A stretch of DNA of 56,384 nt, from positions 1-56,384 of the forward strand of contig JAZBOL010000019.1 of assembly GCA_036351115.1 (NCBI GenBank). The letters run 5' to 3'. Positions 34,811 to 42,847 of the stretch are shown in pieces; within the stretch, counting starts at the first letter, position 1, and each line of letters begins with the position of its first letter. The DNA comes from Marinihelvus sp036351115 (GTDB lineage: Bacteria > Pseudomonadota > Gammaproteobacteria > Xanthomonadales > SZUA-36). Both the position numbers and the translations under genes were made by a program. The notes beneath the pieces are model-generated. The model saw only the letters and a list, made by a program, of their open reading frames with translations, was not told the DNA's origin and did not search any database.

Positions 34811-35152
34811 ATGACCCCCATGTCCAGACTCCTTACCTCGAGCCTCGCGCTCGCCGCGGTGCTGTCCGCTTCCAGCGCCGCCATCGCCGCCGGTGACCCT
34901 GAAGCCGGCAAGATCAAGGGCTACACCTGCACCGGCTGCCACGGCATCGCCAGCTACAAAAACGTGTATCCGACCTTCTCCGTCCCACGCATCGGCGGGC
35001 AGAGCGCCGTCTACGTGGAAGCCGCCCTGAAGGCCTACCGTACCGGCGAACGACAGCACTCCACCATGAACCTGCACGCGGAAAGCCTCTCGGACGAGGA
35101 CATCGCCGACATCGCGGCCTGGCTGGAAAGTGAAACGGGAGACGCAGAATGA
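34811..35152 (+). CDS. periplasmic class I monoheme cytochrome c
   Basis: Small electron carrier exported to the periplasm. The 113-residue precursor has a signal peptide (MSRLLTSSLALAAVLSA...AIAA, cleaved before GDPEAGK) and a heme-binding CTGCH. The likely distal ligand is the methionine in QHSTMNLHAESLSDEDIADI. The fold resembles one half of the diheme cytochrome c4 family. A start at ATG 34820 or GTG 34793 is also possible. The stop overlaps the next cytochrome gene as ATGA. Confidence 0.9.
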   Translation: MTPMSRLLTSSLALAAVLSASSAAIAAGDPEAGKIKGYTCTGCHGIASYKNVYPTFSVPRIGGQSAVYVEAALKAYRTGERQHSTMNLHAESLSDEDIADIAAWLESETGDAE

Positions 35153-35508
35153 ACCGCCGTCTGAACACGCCGTCGCGTACTGCGCTGCTCGCCACGAGCC
35201 TGTGGGCCGCTGTCGTCATGGCGCCCAATGCCCTGGCCGGCGGGGACGCCCAAGCCGGGAAAGAGAAATCAGCGACCTGTGAAGCCTGTCACGGCGCAGA
35301 CGGGCTGGGAACCAACCCCATGTACCCGGTGCTCGCAGGGCAGTACGAGGACTACCTCGTCCACGCCCTGAAGTCCTACCGGGACGGCACGCGCAAAAAC
35401 GCCATCATGGCGGGGCTTGCCGCCGCCCTGAGTGACGAGGACATCGAGGACCTTGCGGCGTATTACGCGTCCATGCCGAGCGCGCTGTACACCCTTCCGG
35501 ACCGCTGA
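35149..35508 (+). CDS. periplasmic class I monoheme cytochrome c, second of a pair
   Basis: The 119-residue precursor has a signal peptide ending NALAGG, the heme motif CEACH (SATCEACHGADGLGTN), the c4-like phrase YPVLAGQYEDYLVHALKSYRDG split across the middle, and a likely methionine ligand in NAIMAGLAAALSDEDIEDLA. It resembles its neighbour closely in layout, so the pair probably arose by duplication and may act together like the two halves of cytochrome c4. It converges on nfuA with a seven-base gap. Confidence 0.9.
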   Translation: MNRRLNTPSRTALLATSLWAAVVMAPNALAGGDAQAGKEKSATCEACHGADGLGTNPMYPVLAGQYEDYLVHALKSYRDGTRKNAIMAGLAAALSDEDIEDLAAYYASMPSALYTLPDR

Positions 35509-35515
35509 CAGGACG

Positions 35516-36103
35516 TCAGCTGCGGGCGAAATAGGGGTTTTCGCCCGTGTCGTGATCCGTGGCATCGAGGATTCCCGTCAACTCGGGAAAGTGCTCGCGG
35601 AGCGTTTTCTCGATTCCGTCCTTCAGGGTCACGTCCGCCATGCCACAGCCGTGGCATCCGCCACCGAAGCGCAGCACCACCGCCTGTTCCTCGGTGATGT
35701 CCACCAGGGAAACCATGCCGCCGTGCGCGGCGAGGCGCGGATTGATTTCCGACTCGATGACCCAGCGGATCCGGTCCGGCAGGGGTGAGTCGTCGCCGGG
35801 CTTTTCTCCCTTGATGTTCGGCGCCCGGATGGTCAGTTGGCCCTGACCTCCCTCGGTTTCGAAATCGATCTGGGCTTCTTCCAGCCAAGCCAGGCTGTCG
35901 GCCGCGACATACAGCAGGAATCCGTCGAACGTGTCGATCCGATCGTCTGGCGACGCCTGGCTCTCGGGACAGAATTGCAGGTCACAGGCGGCCCGGGGCG
36001 TACCGGGCTCAAGCACGGTGAGTCGCAGGCCGAGGTCGTCGGCATCCTGCTGTTCGATGAGTTTCCTGAAGTACTCCTGGGCGCGTTCTGTGATTTCAAT
36101 CAC
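35516..36103 (-). CDS. nfuA: Fe-S biogenesis protein NfuA
   Basis: Carrier that delivers [4Fe-4S] clusters to target proteins, important under oxidative stress or iron shortage. The 195-residue product has a degenerate A-type N-terminal domain (MIEITERAQEYFRKLIEQQ) and a C-terminal NFU domain with the cluster-binding GGCHGCGMADVTLK (Cys150 and Cys153). Length matches E. coli NfuA (191). The start is a GTG preceded by GAGGA and overlapping the esterase stop as GTGA. Confidence 0.96.
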   Translation of the reverse strand: MIEITERAQEYFRKLIEQQDADDLGLRLTVLEPGTPRAACDLQFCPESQASPDDRIDTFDGFLLYVAADSLAWLEEAQIDFETEGGQGQLTIRAPNIKGEKPGDDSPLPDRIRWVIESEINPRLAAHGGMVSLVDITEEQAVVLRFGGGCHGCGMADVTLKDGIEKTLREHFPELTGILDATDHDTGENPYFARS

Positions 36104-37179
36104 GATGGGATTTCCTCGTTGTGATGGGCCGGGGCCGTGCGCTCACCCGTGGCGGCCACGAGGGCCTTCGCCAGGAGCGGGAGCGACGTATCGAGGCGCC
36201 AGTCCATCTGTGAGTGGGTGCCTTCGAATTCTTCGAAATGGTGATCGATGCCGGCTTTTTCCAGTCGTGCGGCCAGTTGCCGTGTTCCGAACTGAATGCG
36301 GTACTGGTCCCGGCGCCCGACATCGAAGTACAGGCAGTGAAGCTGCCGGAGCGCATCGGCATGCCGCTCCACCAGGTTCAGGGGGTCATGCGCCAGCCAG
36401 CGATTCCAGCGTTCCGGGTCCAGCTCGCAGGTGTCGAGGTCCATGGGCAACCGGATGCGCTCCGGGTGATCCGGATCAGGGTCGTAGGTCGCGGCCATGG
36501 CCAGGGTCATGAGCACGGAAAAGTCCCGGCCGCCGACCTTGCGGTTGCGCCAGAAGACCTCCAGGAACCGCTGCGGATCCCCGCCGTACTCGGCCAGCAC
36601 CAGGCATGCCGTGGGCAATTCCGGGCGGTACACCCAGTCGAAGCCACAGTCCGCCGCATGCATGGCGATCCCGCCCCAGGTTTCCGGGTGGTCCATGGCG
36701 AGCCGCAGCGCACCGTAGCCGCCGCTGGACTTGCCGAAGGCGCCCCGGCCCGACGCGTTCGCGACCACGTTGAACCGCTCGCTCACGAGAGGCACCAGCT
36801 CCGCGACGACGTAGTCGGCATAGGCGCCGACACCCGGAGAATTGATGTACTGATTGCCACCGAGCGACGTGAAACAGTCAGGCATGGGAACGACCACGGG
36901 CGGCAGGTCGCCCTGGTGGATCAGGCGGTCGAGGCGTTGCTGGAGGTTTTCCCCCTGGTTTCTCCAGTTAAGGTGTCCCAGGCCCGAATTCGTGAACGCG
37001 GCCAGGTCCCAGAGGGCCACGTAAGGCAGCCCGCCGGCGTCATAGCCGGGCGGCAGGTAAACGGGGAAATCCCGCTCCACCGGGTCTTCCCAGGGATTGC
37101 CTTCGAGCACGCGGGAACGATGGCGAAGGATTTCGATTCGTCCCCGGGGCCATTCCACCCCGGGTCGTACCCGCGCCAT
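36100..37179 (-). CDS. putative esterase, alpha/beta hydrolase (esterase D-like)
   Basis: Predicted serine hydrolase. The 359-residue product has FPVYLPPGYDAGGLPYVALW near residue 40, a nucleophile elbow in AFGKSSGGYGALRLAM (GKSSG), an acidic segment YFDVGRRDQYRIQFG that may supply the Asp, and THSQMDWR as the likely His loop. No signal peptide is seen, so it is probably cytosolic. Substrate is unknown; the family includes S-formylglutathione hydrolases and enterochelin-type esterases. It lies one base after galU and overlaps nfuA, so it is co-transcribed with both. Confidence 0.85.
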   Translation of the reverse strand: MARVRPGVEWPRGRIEILRHRSRVLEGNPWEDPVERDFPVYLPPGYDAGGLPYVALWDLAAFTNSGLGHLNWRNQGENLQQRLDRLIHQGDLPPVVVPMPDCFTSLGGNQYINSPGVGAYADYVVAELVPLVSERFNVVANASGRGAFGKSSGGYGALRLAMDHPETWGGIAMHAADCGFDWVYRPELPTACLVLAEYGGDPQRFLEVFWRNRKVGGRDFSVLMTLAMAATYDPDPDHPERIRLPMDLDTCELDPERWNRWLAHDPLNLVERHADALRQLHCLYFDVGRRDQYRIQFGTRQLAARLEKAGIDHHFEEFEGTHSQMDWRLDTSLPLLAKALVAATGERTAPAHHNEEIPS

Positions 37180-37180
37180 G

Positions 37181-38068
37181 TCAGCCCCGCTCCGCCAGCA
37201 CGCGGCGGAGATGGCTTTCCAGCGCGGGACTCAGGGAAATGTCGGCCAGGGCGTAATCGACGTTCGCTTTGAGCATGCCGAGGCGGGATCCGCAGTCATA
37301 ACGCACGCCTTCCAGCGGGTGGGCATACACGGGGTGATCGACCATGAACTCGGCAATGCCGTCGGTCAGCTGAATCTCGCCGCCCGCCCCGCGGCCGAGG
37401 GCCTCCAGGGTCGGAAAAATCCTCCCGTCGAGCACATAGCGGCCGACGACGCCCAGGTTGGACGGCGCCTCTTCCGGGGCCGGTTTCTCCACGAGGGACG
37501 TGATGCGCTGGTGTCCGGACCCGGTCCGCTCCACCTCCGCGATGCCGTAGCTCGCGGTGAGCATGGGGTCGATGGACTCCATGCCGATGACACCGCCGCC
37601 GGTGGCCTCGTGCACGGCCACGAGCTGGGCCAGGGCGCCCCGCCCCGGGTCCATGACCATGTCATCGGGAAGAATGACGCCGAAGTGCTCGTCGGCCGGA
37701 CAGTGCTCCCGGGCGCACAGGACGGCGTGGCCCAGGCCCAGGGGCTCTTCCTGGATCGCCGTGGCCGCGGTCACGCCGGCCGGGAGAATGCCCTGGAGGC
37801 GTTCGAGCAGCTCGGTTTTTCCCCCTGCACGCAGCTTCTCCTCGAGGGCCGTGTCCGGTTCGAAATGCCGCAGGATGGACTCCTTGCCCGGGCTCACGAC
37901 GAACACGACGTGCGTCACGCCGGCGGCCACGGCCTCCTCCACCGCATGCTGGATCAGGGGGCGATCCACCACCGGCAGGAGTTCCTTGGGAACGGCCTTG
38001 GTAGCCGGCAAAAAGCGGGTACCCAGTCCGGCGACGGGAAAGACCGCCGTCCTTACGGTTTTTAACAT
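37181..38068 (-). CDS. galU: UTP-glucose-1-phosphate uridylyltransferase
   Basis: Makes UDP-glucose for surface glycans and trehalose. The 295-residue product has the nucleotidyltransferase signature AVFPVAGLGTRFLPATKAVPKE (residues 8 onwards), LIQHAVEEAVAAGV, VILPDDMV, and EGVRYDCGSRLGML near the C-terminus, all characteristic of GalU. Length is normal. It starts three bases after the WbpM-like gene. Confidence 0.96.
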   Translation of the reverse strand: MLKTVRTAVFPVAGLGTRFLPATKAVPKELLPVVDRPLIQHAVEEAVAAGVTHVVFVVSPGKESILRHFEPDTALEEKLRAGGKTELLERLQGILPAGVTAATAIQEEPLGLGHAVLCAREHCPADEHFGVILPDDMVMDPGRGALAQLVAVHEATGGGVIGMESIDPMLTASYGIAEVERTGSGHQRITSLVEKPAPEEAPSNLGVVGRYVLDGRIFPTLEALGRGAGGEIQLTDGIAEFMVDHPVYAHPLEGVRYDCGSRLGMLKANVDYALADISLSPALESHLRRVLAERG

Positions 38069-38071
38069 GAT

Positions 38072-39991
38072 TCAGGAATCCGTGTTCGTTCGGTGCAGGG
38101 GTACGACCCGTGCCTGGTCCGAACGCTGTGCGGACTGGCGCAATTCGGGCACAAGTCGGTTGAGGCTGGCTTCGAGGCTGGCCACGTCATAGCGCTGCAC
38201 CGCCGCCTCGACCCGGCGCAGTTCCTCGCGCAGCTCGTTCCAGTCGCCACCCCGAGGGTGGGCGAGGAAGATCTTCTCGTGTTCCGTTTGCTCGTTCGGT
38301 TCCAGCTCGTGGAACAGCTCCTCGAACAGCTTCTCGCCGGGTCGCAGACCGGTGTACACGATCTGGATGTCCCGCCCGGGCTCCTTGCCGGCCAGGCGGA
38401 TCAACTGCTCCGCGAGGTAGGTGATGCGGACCGGCTCGCCCATGTCGAGGACGTAGATTTCGCCGCCTTCACCCTGCAGCGCCGCCTGCATGATGAGCTG
38501 GCTGGCTTCGGCGATCGTCATGAAATAGCGCGTGATTTCCGGGTGGGTCACGGTGACCGGCCCGCCGCGGCGGATCTGTTCCTTGAACAGCGGCACCACG
38601 CTGCCATTCGAATTCAGCACGTTGCCGAACCGGACCGTCACGAAACGCGTGTCCGAATGGGCATTCATGCTCTGGCAGTACATCTCCGCCACGCGCTTGG
38701 TGGCGCCCATGATGTTGGCGGGATTGACCGCCTTGTCCGTGGAAATGAGCACGAAAGTGCCGACCCCGTGCCGGTCCGCCGCTTCCGCCAGGCGCATGGT
38801 GCCGGTCACGTTGTTTCGAACCGCCTCGCGCACCTGGTTCTGGAGGATCGGCAGGTGCTTGTAGGCCGCAGCGTGGAACACCACCTCGGGCTGAAAGCGG
38901 CTGACCATCGTCTCCACGGTCGCGGGATCGCAGATGTCACCCAGAATCGACGTGAACACCAGGTCGTCGAAAGCGCCCCGCAGCTCCAGGTCGATGCGAT
39001 AGAGCGCGTATTCGCTGTGGTCCACCACCACCAGCTCCGCCGGATTGAGCCTGGCGATTTGCCGACACAGCTCGGAACCGATGGAGCCGCCGCCCCCGGT
39101 GACCATGACCCGCTTGCCCACCAGGCCCGTTCGGAGGGCGTCCCAGTCGAGAGAAACCGGTGCCCGGCCCAGAAGATCGTCAATGGCGACGCGCTTGAGT
39201 TTGTCGATGCGGGTGGCCTGGCTGCCGAGATCCTGCAGCGTGGGCAGGGTCCGGAATTCGATGCCGCTGTCTTCACAGATGCGCACGATACGCTGCATCT
39301 GCTGGTTCGTGGCCGAGGGAATGGCGATGATGGCCCGGTCCAGGCTCCGCTGCCGGGCCAGGCTGGGCAGGTCCTCGATGACGCCGAGGACCGGTACACC
39401 GTTGACTTCTCCGCCACGCAGCCGCGCGTTGTCGTCAAGGTATCCGATCACCTCGGTGCCGCCCCGGTGACGCAGTTCCCGTTCCAGCAGGGCGCCGGAA
39501 CGGCCCGCGCCGAGAATCACGACACGCCGGAGCTTTGAGTCCTCCGCCCGGGCCGGATACCGGGAGTCCTTGAAGGACCGGTACGCCATGCGGGGCATTG
39601 CCAGGGCGACGAACAACAGCGGCGGATACACCAGGACTTCCGGATACCACCCCGCCAGCTTCCCGCCACGGAGTGCGAGCAGCCCGACGAAAATCAGCAC
39701 GCTGCCGAAGAGTGCGGCCCGGGCGATGTTCCACATGTCCTTGAAACTGGCGAAGCGCCAGATGCCCTTGTACAGGCCGGTGGCCCAGAGCACGAGGCCC
39801 TGGAGCAGAAGAACGACCGGCAGTTCGCCGCCGAGCGCATAATTATCGAGGATGGGCAGACCGAACAGCCGGTCCGCGACGAAGCGTGCCGCTGCCCAGG
39901 CCAGGAACACCATGGCAAAGTCATGCAGCACCACGGCCGCGCGTGGGTGCAGCGCCGCCCGGTGAATGTCCAACCTTCGATTGTCGTTCAT
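38072..39991 (-). CDS. membrane-bound nucleotide-sugar 4,6-dehydratase (WbpM/CapD family)
   Basis: Converts UDP-GlcNAc-type sugars to 4-keto-6-deoxy forms for O-antigen or capsule. The 639-residue product has four hydrophobic N-terminal helices (about 20-125), a first Rossmann-like domain (VVILGAGRSGALLERE) and a second SDR domain with VMVTGGGGSIGSELCRQI. The catalytic Tyr of ordinary SDRs is replaced by Met (IMGATKRVAEMY), as in WbpM. Other landmarks are STDKAVNPAN and VRFGNVLNSNGSVVPLF. The ATG at 39991 overlaps the upstream transferase stop as ATGA; the frame upstream of it is not protein-like. Confidence 0.93.
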   Translation of the reverse strand: MNDNRRLDIHRAALHPRAAVVLHDFAMVFLAWAAARFVADRLFGLPILDNYALGGELPVVLLLQGLVLWATGLYKGIWRFASFKDMWNIARAALFGSVLIFVGLLALRGGKLAGWYPEVLVYPPLLFVALAMPRMAYRSFKDSRYPARAEDSKLRRVVILGAGRSGALLERELRHRGGTEVIGYLDDNARLRGGEVNGVPVLGVIEDLPSLARQRSLDRAIIAIPSATNQQMQRIVRICEDSGIEFRTLPTLQDLGSQATRIDKLKRVAIDDLLGRAPVSLDWDALRTGLVGKRVMVTGGGGSIGSELCRQIARLNPAELVVVDHSEYALYRIDLELRGAFDDLVFTSILGDICDPATVETMVSRFQPEVVFHAAAYKHLPILQNQVREAVRNNVTGTMRLAEAADRHGVGTFVLISTDKAVNPANIMGATKRVAEMYCQSMNAHSDTRFVTVRFGNVLNSNGSVVPLFKEQIRRGGPVTVTHPEITRYFMTIAEASQLIMQAALQGEGGEIYVLDMGEPVRITYLAEQLIRLAGKEPGRDIQIVYTGLRPGEKLFEELFHELEPNEQTEHEKIFLAHPRGGDWNELREELRRVEAAVQRYDVASLEASLNRLVPELRQSAQRSDQARVVPLHRTNTDS

Positions 39992-40983
39992 GGTCTCTCC
40001 CCCAACTTGAGAGACACGACACACCAGGCAATGGCAAGGCTCATGAAGGTGATGAAAGCGGCCGCCCAGCCCCATTGGGGCTTCAGCGCGACAACCACTA
40101 CGGCCGGCGCAACGATGAAGACATTCAGCGCTGCGTAGGCCAGCAACACCTGGCCGTGATTCCGTCCCTGGGCCATCAGCATCTGGTACACGTGCGTCCT
40201 GTGCGCAGTATACCATCGCTCACCCCGCCAGACCCTCCGGACCAGGGTCAATCCGGCATCGACATGGAACACCGCGAGGACCAGGATTGCCGCCGGCAAC
40301 GTCAGGCTGCCCTCCGCCAAACCGATCACCGCGAGGCCGCCGAGCAGCCAGCCCAGGGGCACGCTGCCTGCGTCGCCCATGAAGCAGCGCGCCGGCGGCC
40401 AGTTCCAGGGCAAAAACCCCCCGGCCGCGGCCGAGATGCCCAGGGAAACCAGCGCCAGGCCCTCGGCGTTCGCTTCGTGGAACAGGAAGGCCAGCATGAG
40501 TCCGCTGACCAGGGCCTGCATGCCCGCCATGCCATCGCTGCCATCCATGAAGTTGAATGCATTCATGGTCCAGGTCAGCACCAGGACGACGAGCGGCATG
40601 AGCCAGGGTGTTGGCAGCGGCAGCATGACCGCCAGCCCCGTTGACAGAAGCAACTGCAACAGCAGGCGCCAGCGCGCCGGCAACCCTCGCGCGTCATCCC
40701 AGAGACCCACCAGCGAGAGGCAGACGGCCCCAGCCAGCAGCGGGCCGTAGCCACCGGGACCGCTCGCCGCTGCCATCCCCGGCGTTGCCGAACCCGCACC
40801 GGCCCACGGCCACGTGACCGCCAGGCTCGCCACCAGGGCGACACCCGCTCCGGTGGGCGTGGGTACCGTGTGGCTCGAGCGAATCCCGGGGGTATCCATG
40901 AATTGCGTGCGCCGGGCGAGCACGGTGTACAGGCCGACCGCCAGGAATGACAGCCCGACCGTGAGGCCCGCGCCGGTAATCAT
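39988..40983 (-). CDS. WecA/MraY-family polyprenyl-phosphate sugar-1-phosphate transferase
   Basis: Integral membrane enzyme that would attach an N-acetylhexosamine-1-phosphate to undecaprenyl phosphate, starting a lipid-linked glycan. The 331-residue product has about ten hydrophobic helices, the metal-binding LVGLWDDARGLPARW, MNAFNFMDGSDGMAGMQ, FMGDAGSVPLG and the cytosolic HRTHVYQ loop, matching the WbpL/WecA group. Directly followed by a WbpM-type dehydratase and GalU, which suggests O-antigen or exopolysaccharide synthesis. It begins 36 bases after lapB. Confidence 0.92.
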   Translation of the reverse strand: MITGAGLTVGLSFLAVGLYTVLARRTQFMDTPGIRSSHTVPTPTGAGVALVASLAVTWPWAGAGSATPGMAAASGPGGYGPLLAGAVCLSLVGLWDDARGLPARWRLLLQLLLSTGLAVMLPLPTPWLMPLVVLVLTWTMNAFNFMDGSDGMAGMQALVSGLMLAFLFHEANAEGLALVSLGISAAAGGFLPWNWPPARCFMGDAGSVPLGWLLGGLAVIGLAEGSLTLPAAILVLAVFHVDAGLTLVRRVWRGERWYTAHRTHVYQMLMAQGRNHGQVLLAYAALNVFIVAPAVVVVALKPQWGWAAAFITFMSLAIAWCVVSLKLGERP

Positions 40984-41019
40984 CTCCCCTGCCCCTGCGG
41001 GAGAGGCAAGCCACCCGGA

Positions 41020-42186
41020 TCAGTCGCCGAGCACACCGTGGATGACCCGCGTCGTTCCCCAGCGCCGGCAACTGGGGCACTGCCAGTAGTTCGTGTGACC
41101 GCTGTAACCGCAATGGCTGCAGCGGTGCGTCGGCTGGCGGGCCAGCAGGCGCTGCGCCACCGCGCGCAGGATTTCATCACCGGATTCGATGGACGGCCCA
41201 CCGGCCAGCTTGAGTTCGATCAGGCGATCCAGCCCGCGAACGGACGGGTGCCGGGCCAGTTCCTCGGCAAGAAAATGGGCTGCCGCGGCTTTACCATCGC
41301 GTTGCTGGAGGATGTCCGAAATCTTCAGGATCACGCTGATGCTGCCGTGCTGTTCGCACCACGCGCGCAAGGTCGCTTCCGCCCGCGCCTCCTCCCCGGC
41401 CTGTTCCGCGCACTCGAGGTAGTTGTCGAGCAGATCGGGGATCATGTCCCCTTCCATGGCGGCCACTTCCTCGAAGCGGTCCATGGCCCCGGTGAAGTCT
41501 TCCTGGTGACGGGAGATGCGCGCCTGGACCAGGCGTTCCCGCAGGGACTGGGGGTCGTGGCGACGCGCCTGGCGCAGGTATTTCCAGGCCGTCTCCGCTT
41601 CTCCGGCCTGCAGCGCTTCCTCCGCGAGCTCGCAGCAGAAATGCGCCATCACCTGGCCCATGCGCTCGCCCGAGACCTCTTCCAGCTCCCGGGCCTTCTC
41701 GAGCGCTTTCTCCCAGTCCTTCTCCTGCTGGTAGATGTCGAGCAGGTGACGAAGGGCCGAGGGCGCGTGGGCGCCCCGCTCGGTCAGCTCGCTGAACAGC
41801 CGCTCGGCCCGGTCGAACAGTCCTGCGCGCATGTAGTCCTCGCCGAGTTCGAGCAGCGCCTTGGTTCGCTGGTCCTCGTCGAGGCTCTGCTTGCTGATGA
41901 TGTTCTGGTGAATGCGGATGGCCCGATCGACCTCGCCCCGGCGTCGAAACAGCGCGCCCAGCGCCAGGTGGGTTTCGAAGGTGTCCTTGTTGACCTCGGC
42001 CATTTCGAGGAACACCTGGATCGCCTTGTCCGGCTGTTCGTTCAGCAGATAGTTGAGCCCCTGGAAGTAGCGGCTGGAAAACTGCCGATTCCGTTTTGTT
42101 TCGTTGCGCGTAAAGGTTTTGCGCGCGAGCCACCAGCCGCCCAGTGCCGCCAGGGGCACCAGGGCGAGAATCAGAATTTCAACCAT
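41020..42186 (-). CDS. lapB: lipopolysaccharide assembly protein LapB
   Basis: Inner-membrane-anchored TPR protein that, in E. coli, sets LpxC turnover by FtsH and coordinates LPS assembly. The 388-residue product has a short N-terminal helix (MVEILILALVPLAALGGWWL), a cytosolic run of TPR repeats, and a C-terminal rubredoxin-type metal site (CSHCGYSGHTNYW then QCPSCRRWGT). Length and architecture match. It overlaps lapA by eight bases, the usual pair. Confidence 0.95.
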   Translation of the reverse strand: MVEILILALVPLAALGGWWLARKTFTRNETKRNRQFSSRYFQGLNYLLNEQPDKAIQVFLEMAEVNKDTFETHLALGALFRRRGEVDRAIRIHQNIISKQSLDEDQRTKALLELGEDYMRAGLFDRAERLFSELTERGAHAPSALRHLLDIYQQEKDWEKALEKARELEEVSGERMGQVMAHFCCELAEEALQAGEAETAWKYLRQARRHDPQSLRERLVQARISRHQEDFTGAMDRFEEVAAMEGDMIPDLLDNYLECAEQAGEEARAEATLRAWCEQHGSISVILKISDILQQRDGKAAAAHFLAEELARHPSVRGLDRLIELKLAGGPSIESGDEILRAVAQRLLARQPTHRCSHCGYSGHTNYWQCPSCRRWGTTRVIHGVLGD

Positions 42187-42463
42187 CGGTGGTTTCCGTG
42201 GAAGGCTCCACGACAGCCGGTTTGCCGGCCGCGGCGCGCGCCTGGCGCAGGGCGAGGCGTGCCGGCCACACCTGGAGTATCCAGGTGCCAGCCATGCCGA
42301 TCAGGATGCCGAGCGCCAGCGTGGACACCAGCACCAGGCCCAGCGGCCAGTTGAGCTGGACCCACAGCAGATCGACGAGCACCGGGTCGGCGTTGAGCGT
42401 TCCCAGCACAAGGCCGGTCGCTACCGCCAGGAGCGCCAGAACCGTAAAGATCAGCTTAGCCAT
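42179..42463 (-). CDS. lapA: lipopolysaccharide assembly protein LapA (DUF1049)
   Basis: Small inner-membrane protein paired with LapB. The 94-residue product has two membrane helices (about 4-24 and 41-66) separated by the DUF1049 loop (NADPVLVDLLWVQLNWPLG), and a short charged cytosolic tail. It starts 27 bases after ihfB and runs eight bases into lapB. Confidence 0.93.
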   Translation of the reverse strand: MAKLIFTVLALLAVATGLVLGTLNADPVLVDLLWVQLNWPLGLVLVSTLALGILIGMAGTWILQVWPARLALRQARAAAGKPAVVEPSTETTDG

Positions 42464-42490
42464 GGACCTCCCGCCGGGTCAGTGACCGGT

Positions 42491-42772
42491 TTATTCGTTG
42501 TTGACCCGCTCCCGAAGTGCCTTGCCCGGCTTGAAGTGCGGCACGTACTTGCCCGGCAGGGCGACCGCATCGCCGGTCTTCGGATTGCGCCCGAGTCGGG
42601 GCGCGCGGTAGTGGAGGGAGAAGCTCCCGAAACCGCGGATCTCGATACGATCTCCGTCGGCCAGTGAAGCGCTCATCTGTTCGAGGATGGCCTTGACGCC
42701 CAGCTCCACGTCTACGTGGGCCAGGTGCTGCTGCTGTTCCGCCAGGCGATCGATGAGTTCGGATTTTGTCAT
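42491..42772 (-). CDS. ihfB: integration host factor subunit beta
   Basis: Subunit of the DNA-bending heterodimer IHF. The 93-residue product starts MTKSELIDRLAEQQ and has the HU/IHF signature IRGFGSFSLHYRAPRLGRNPKT across residues 45-70, including the proline that intercalates into DNA. The ATG follows AGGAAATACGA, which decides the start. It lies after rpsA and before lapA, the standard gammaproteobacterial order. Confidence 0.96.
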   Translation of the reverse strand: MTKSELIDRLAEQQQHLAHVDVELGVKAILEQMSASLADGDRIEIRGFGSFSLHYRAPRLGRNPKTGDAVALPGKYVPHFKPGKALRERVNNE

Positions 42773-42803
42773 TCGTATTTCCTGCTGGTTCCGTCCCGGG
42801 GAC

Positions 42804-42839
42804 AAAACAGGCGGACGGCCCGCAACCGGGCCGCCCGCC
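42804..42839 (-). terminator. intrinsic terminator after rpsA
   Basis: On the minus strand the two arms (plus-strand 42827-42839 and 42810-42822) form a 13-base GC stem with one G-T pair and a four-base GTTG loop, followed by TGTTTTG. It lies nine bases after the rpsA stop and before ihfB, so ihfB-lapAB may depend on read-through or their own promoter. Confidence 0.8.
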
Positions 42840-42847
42840 TTCGCACA

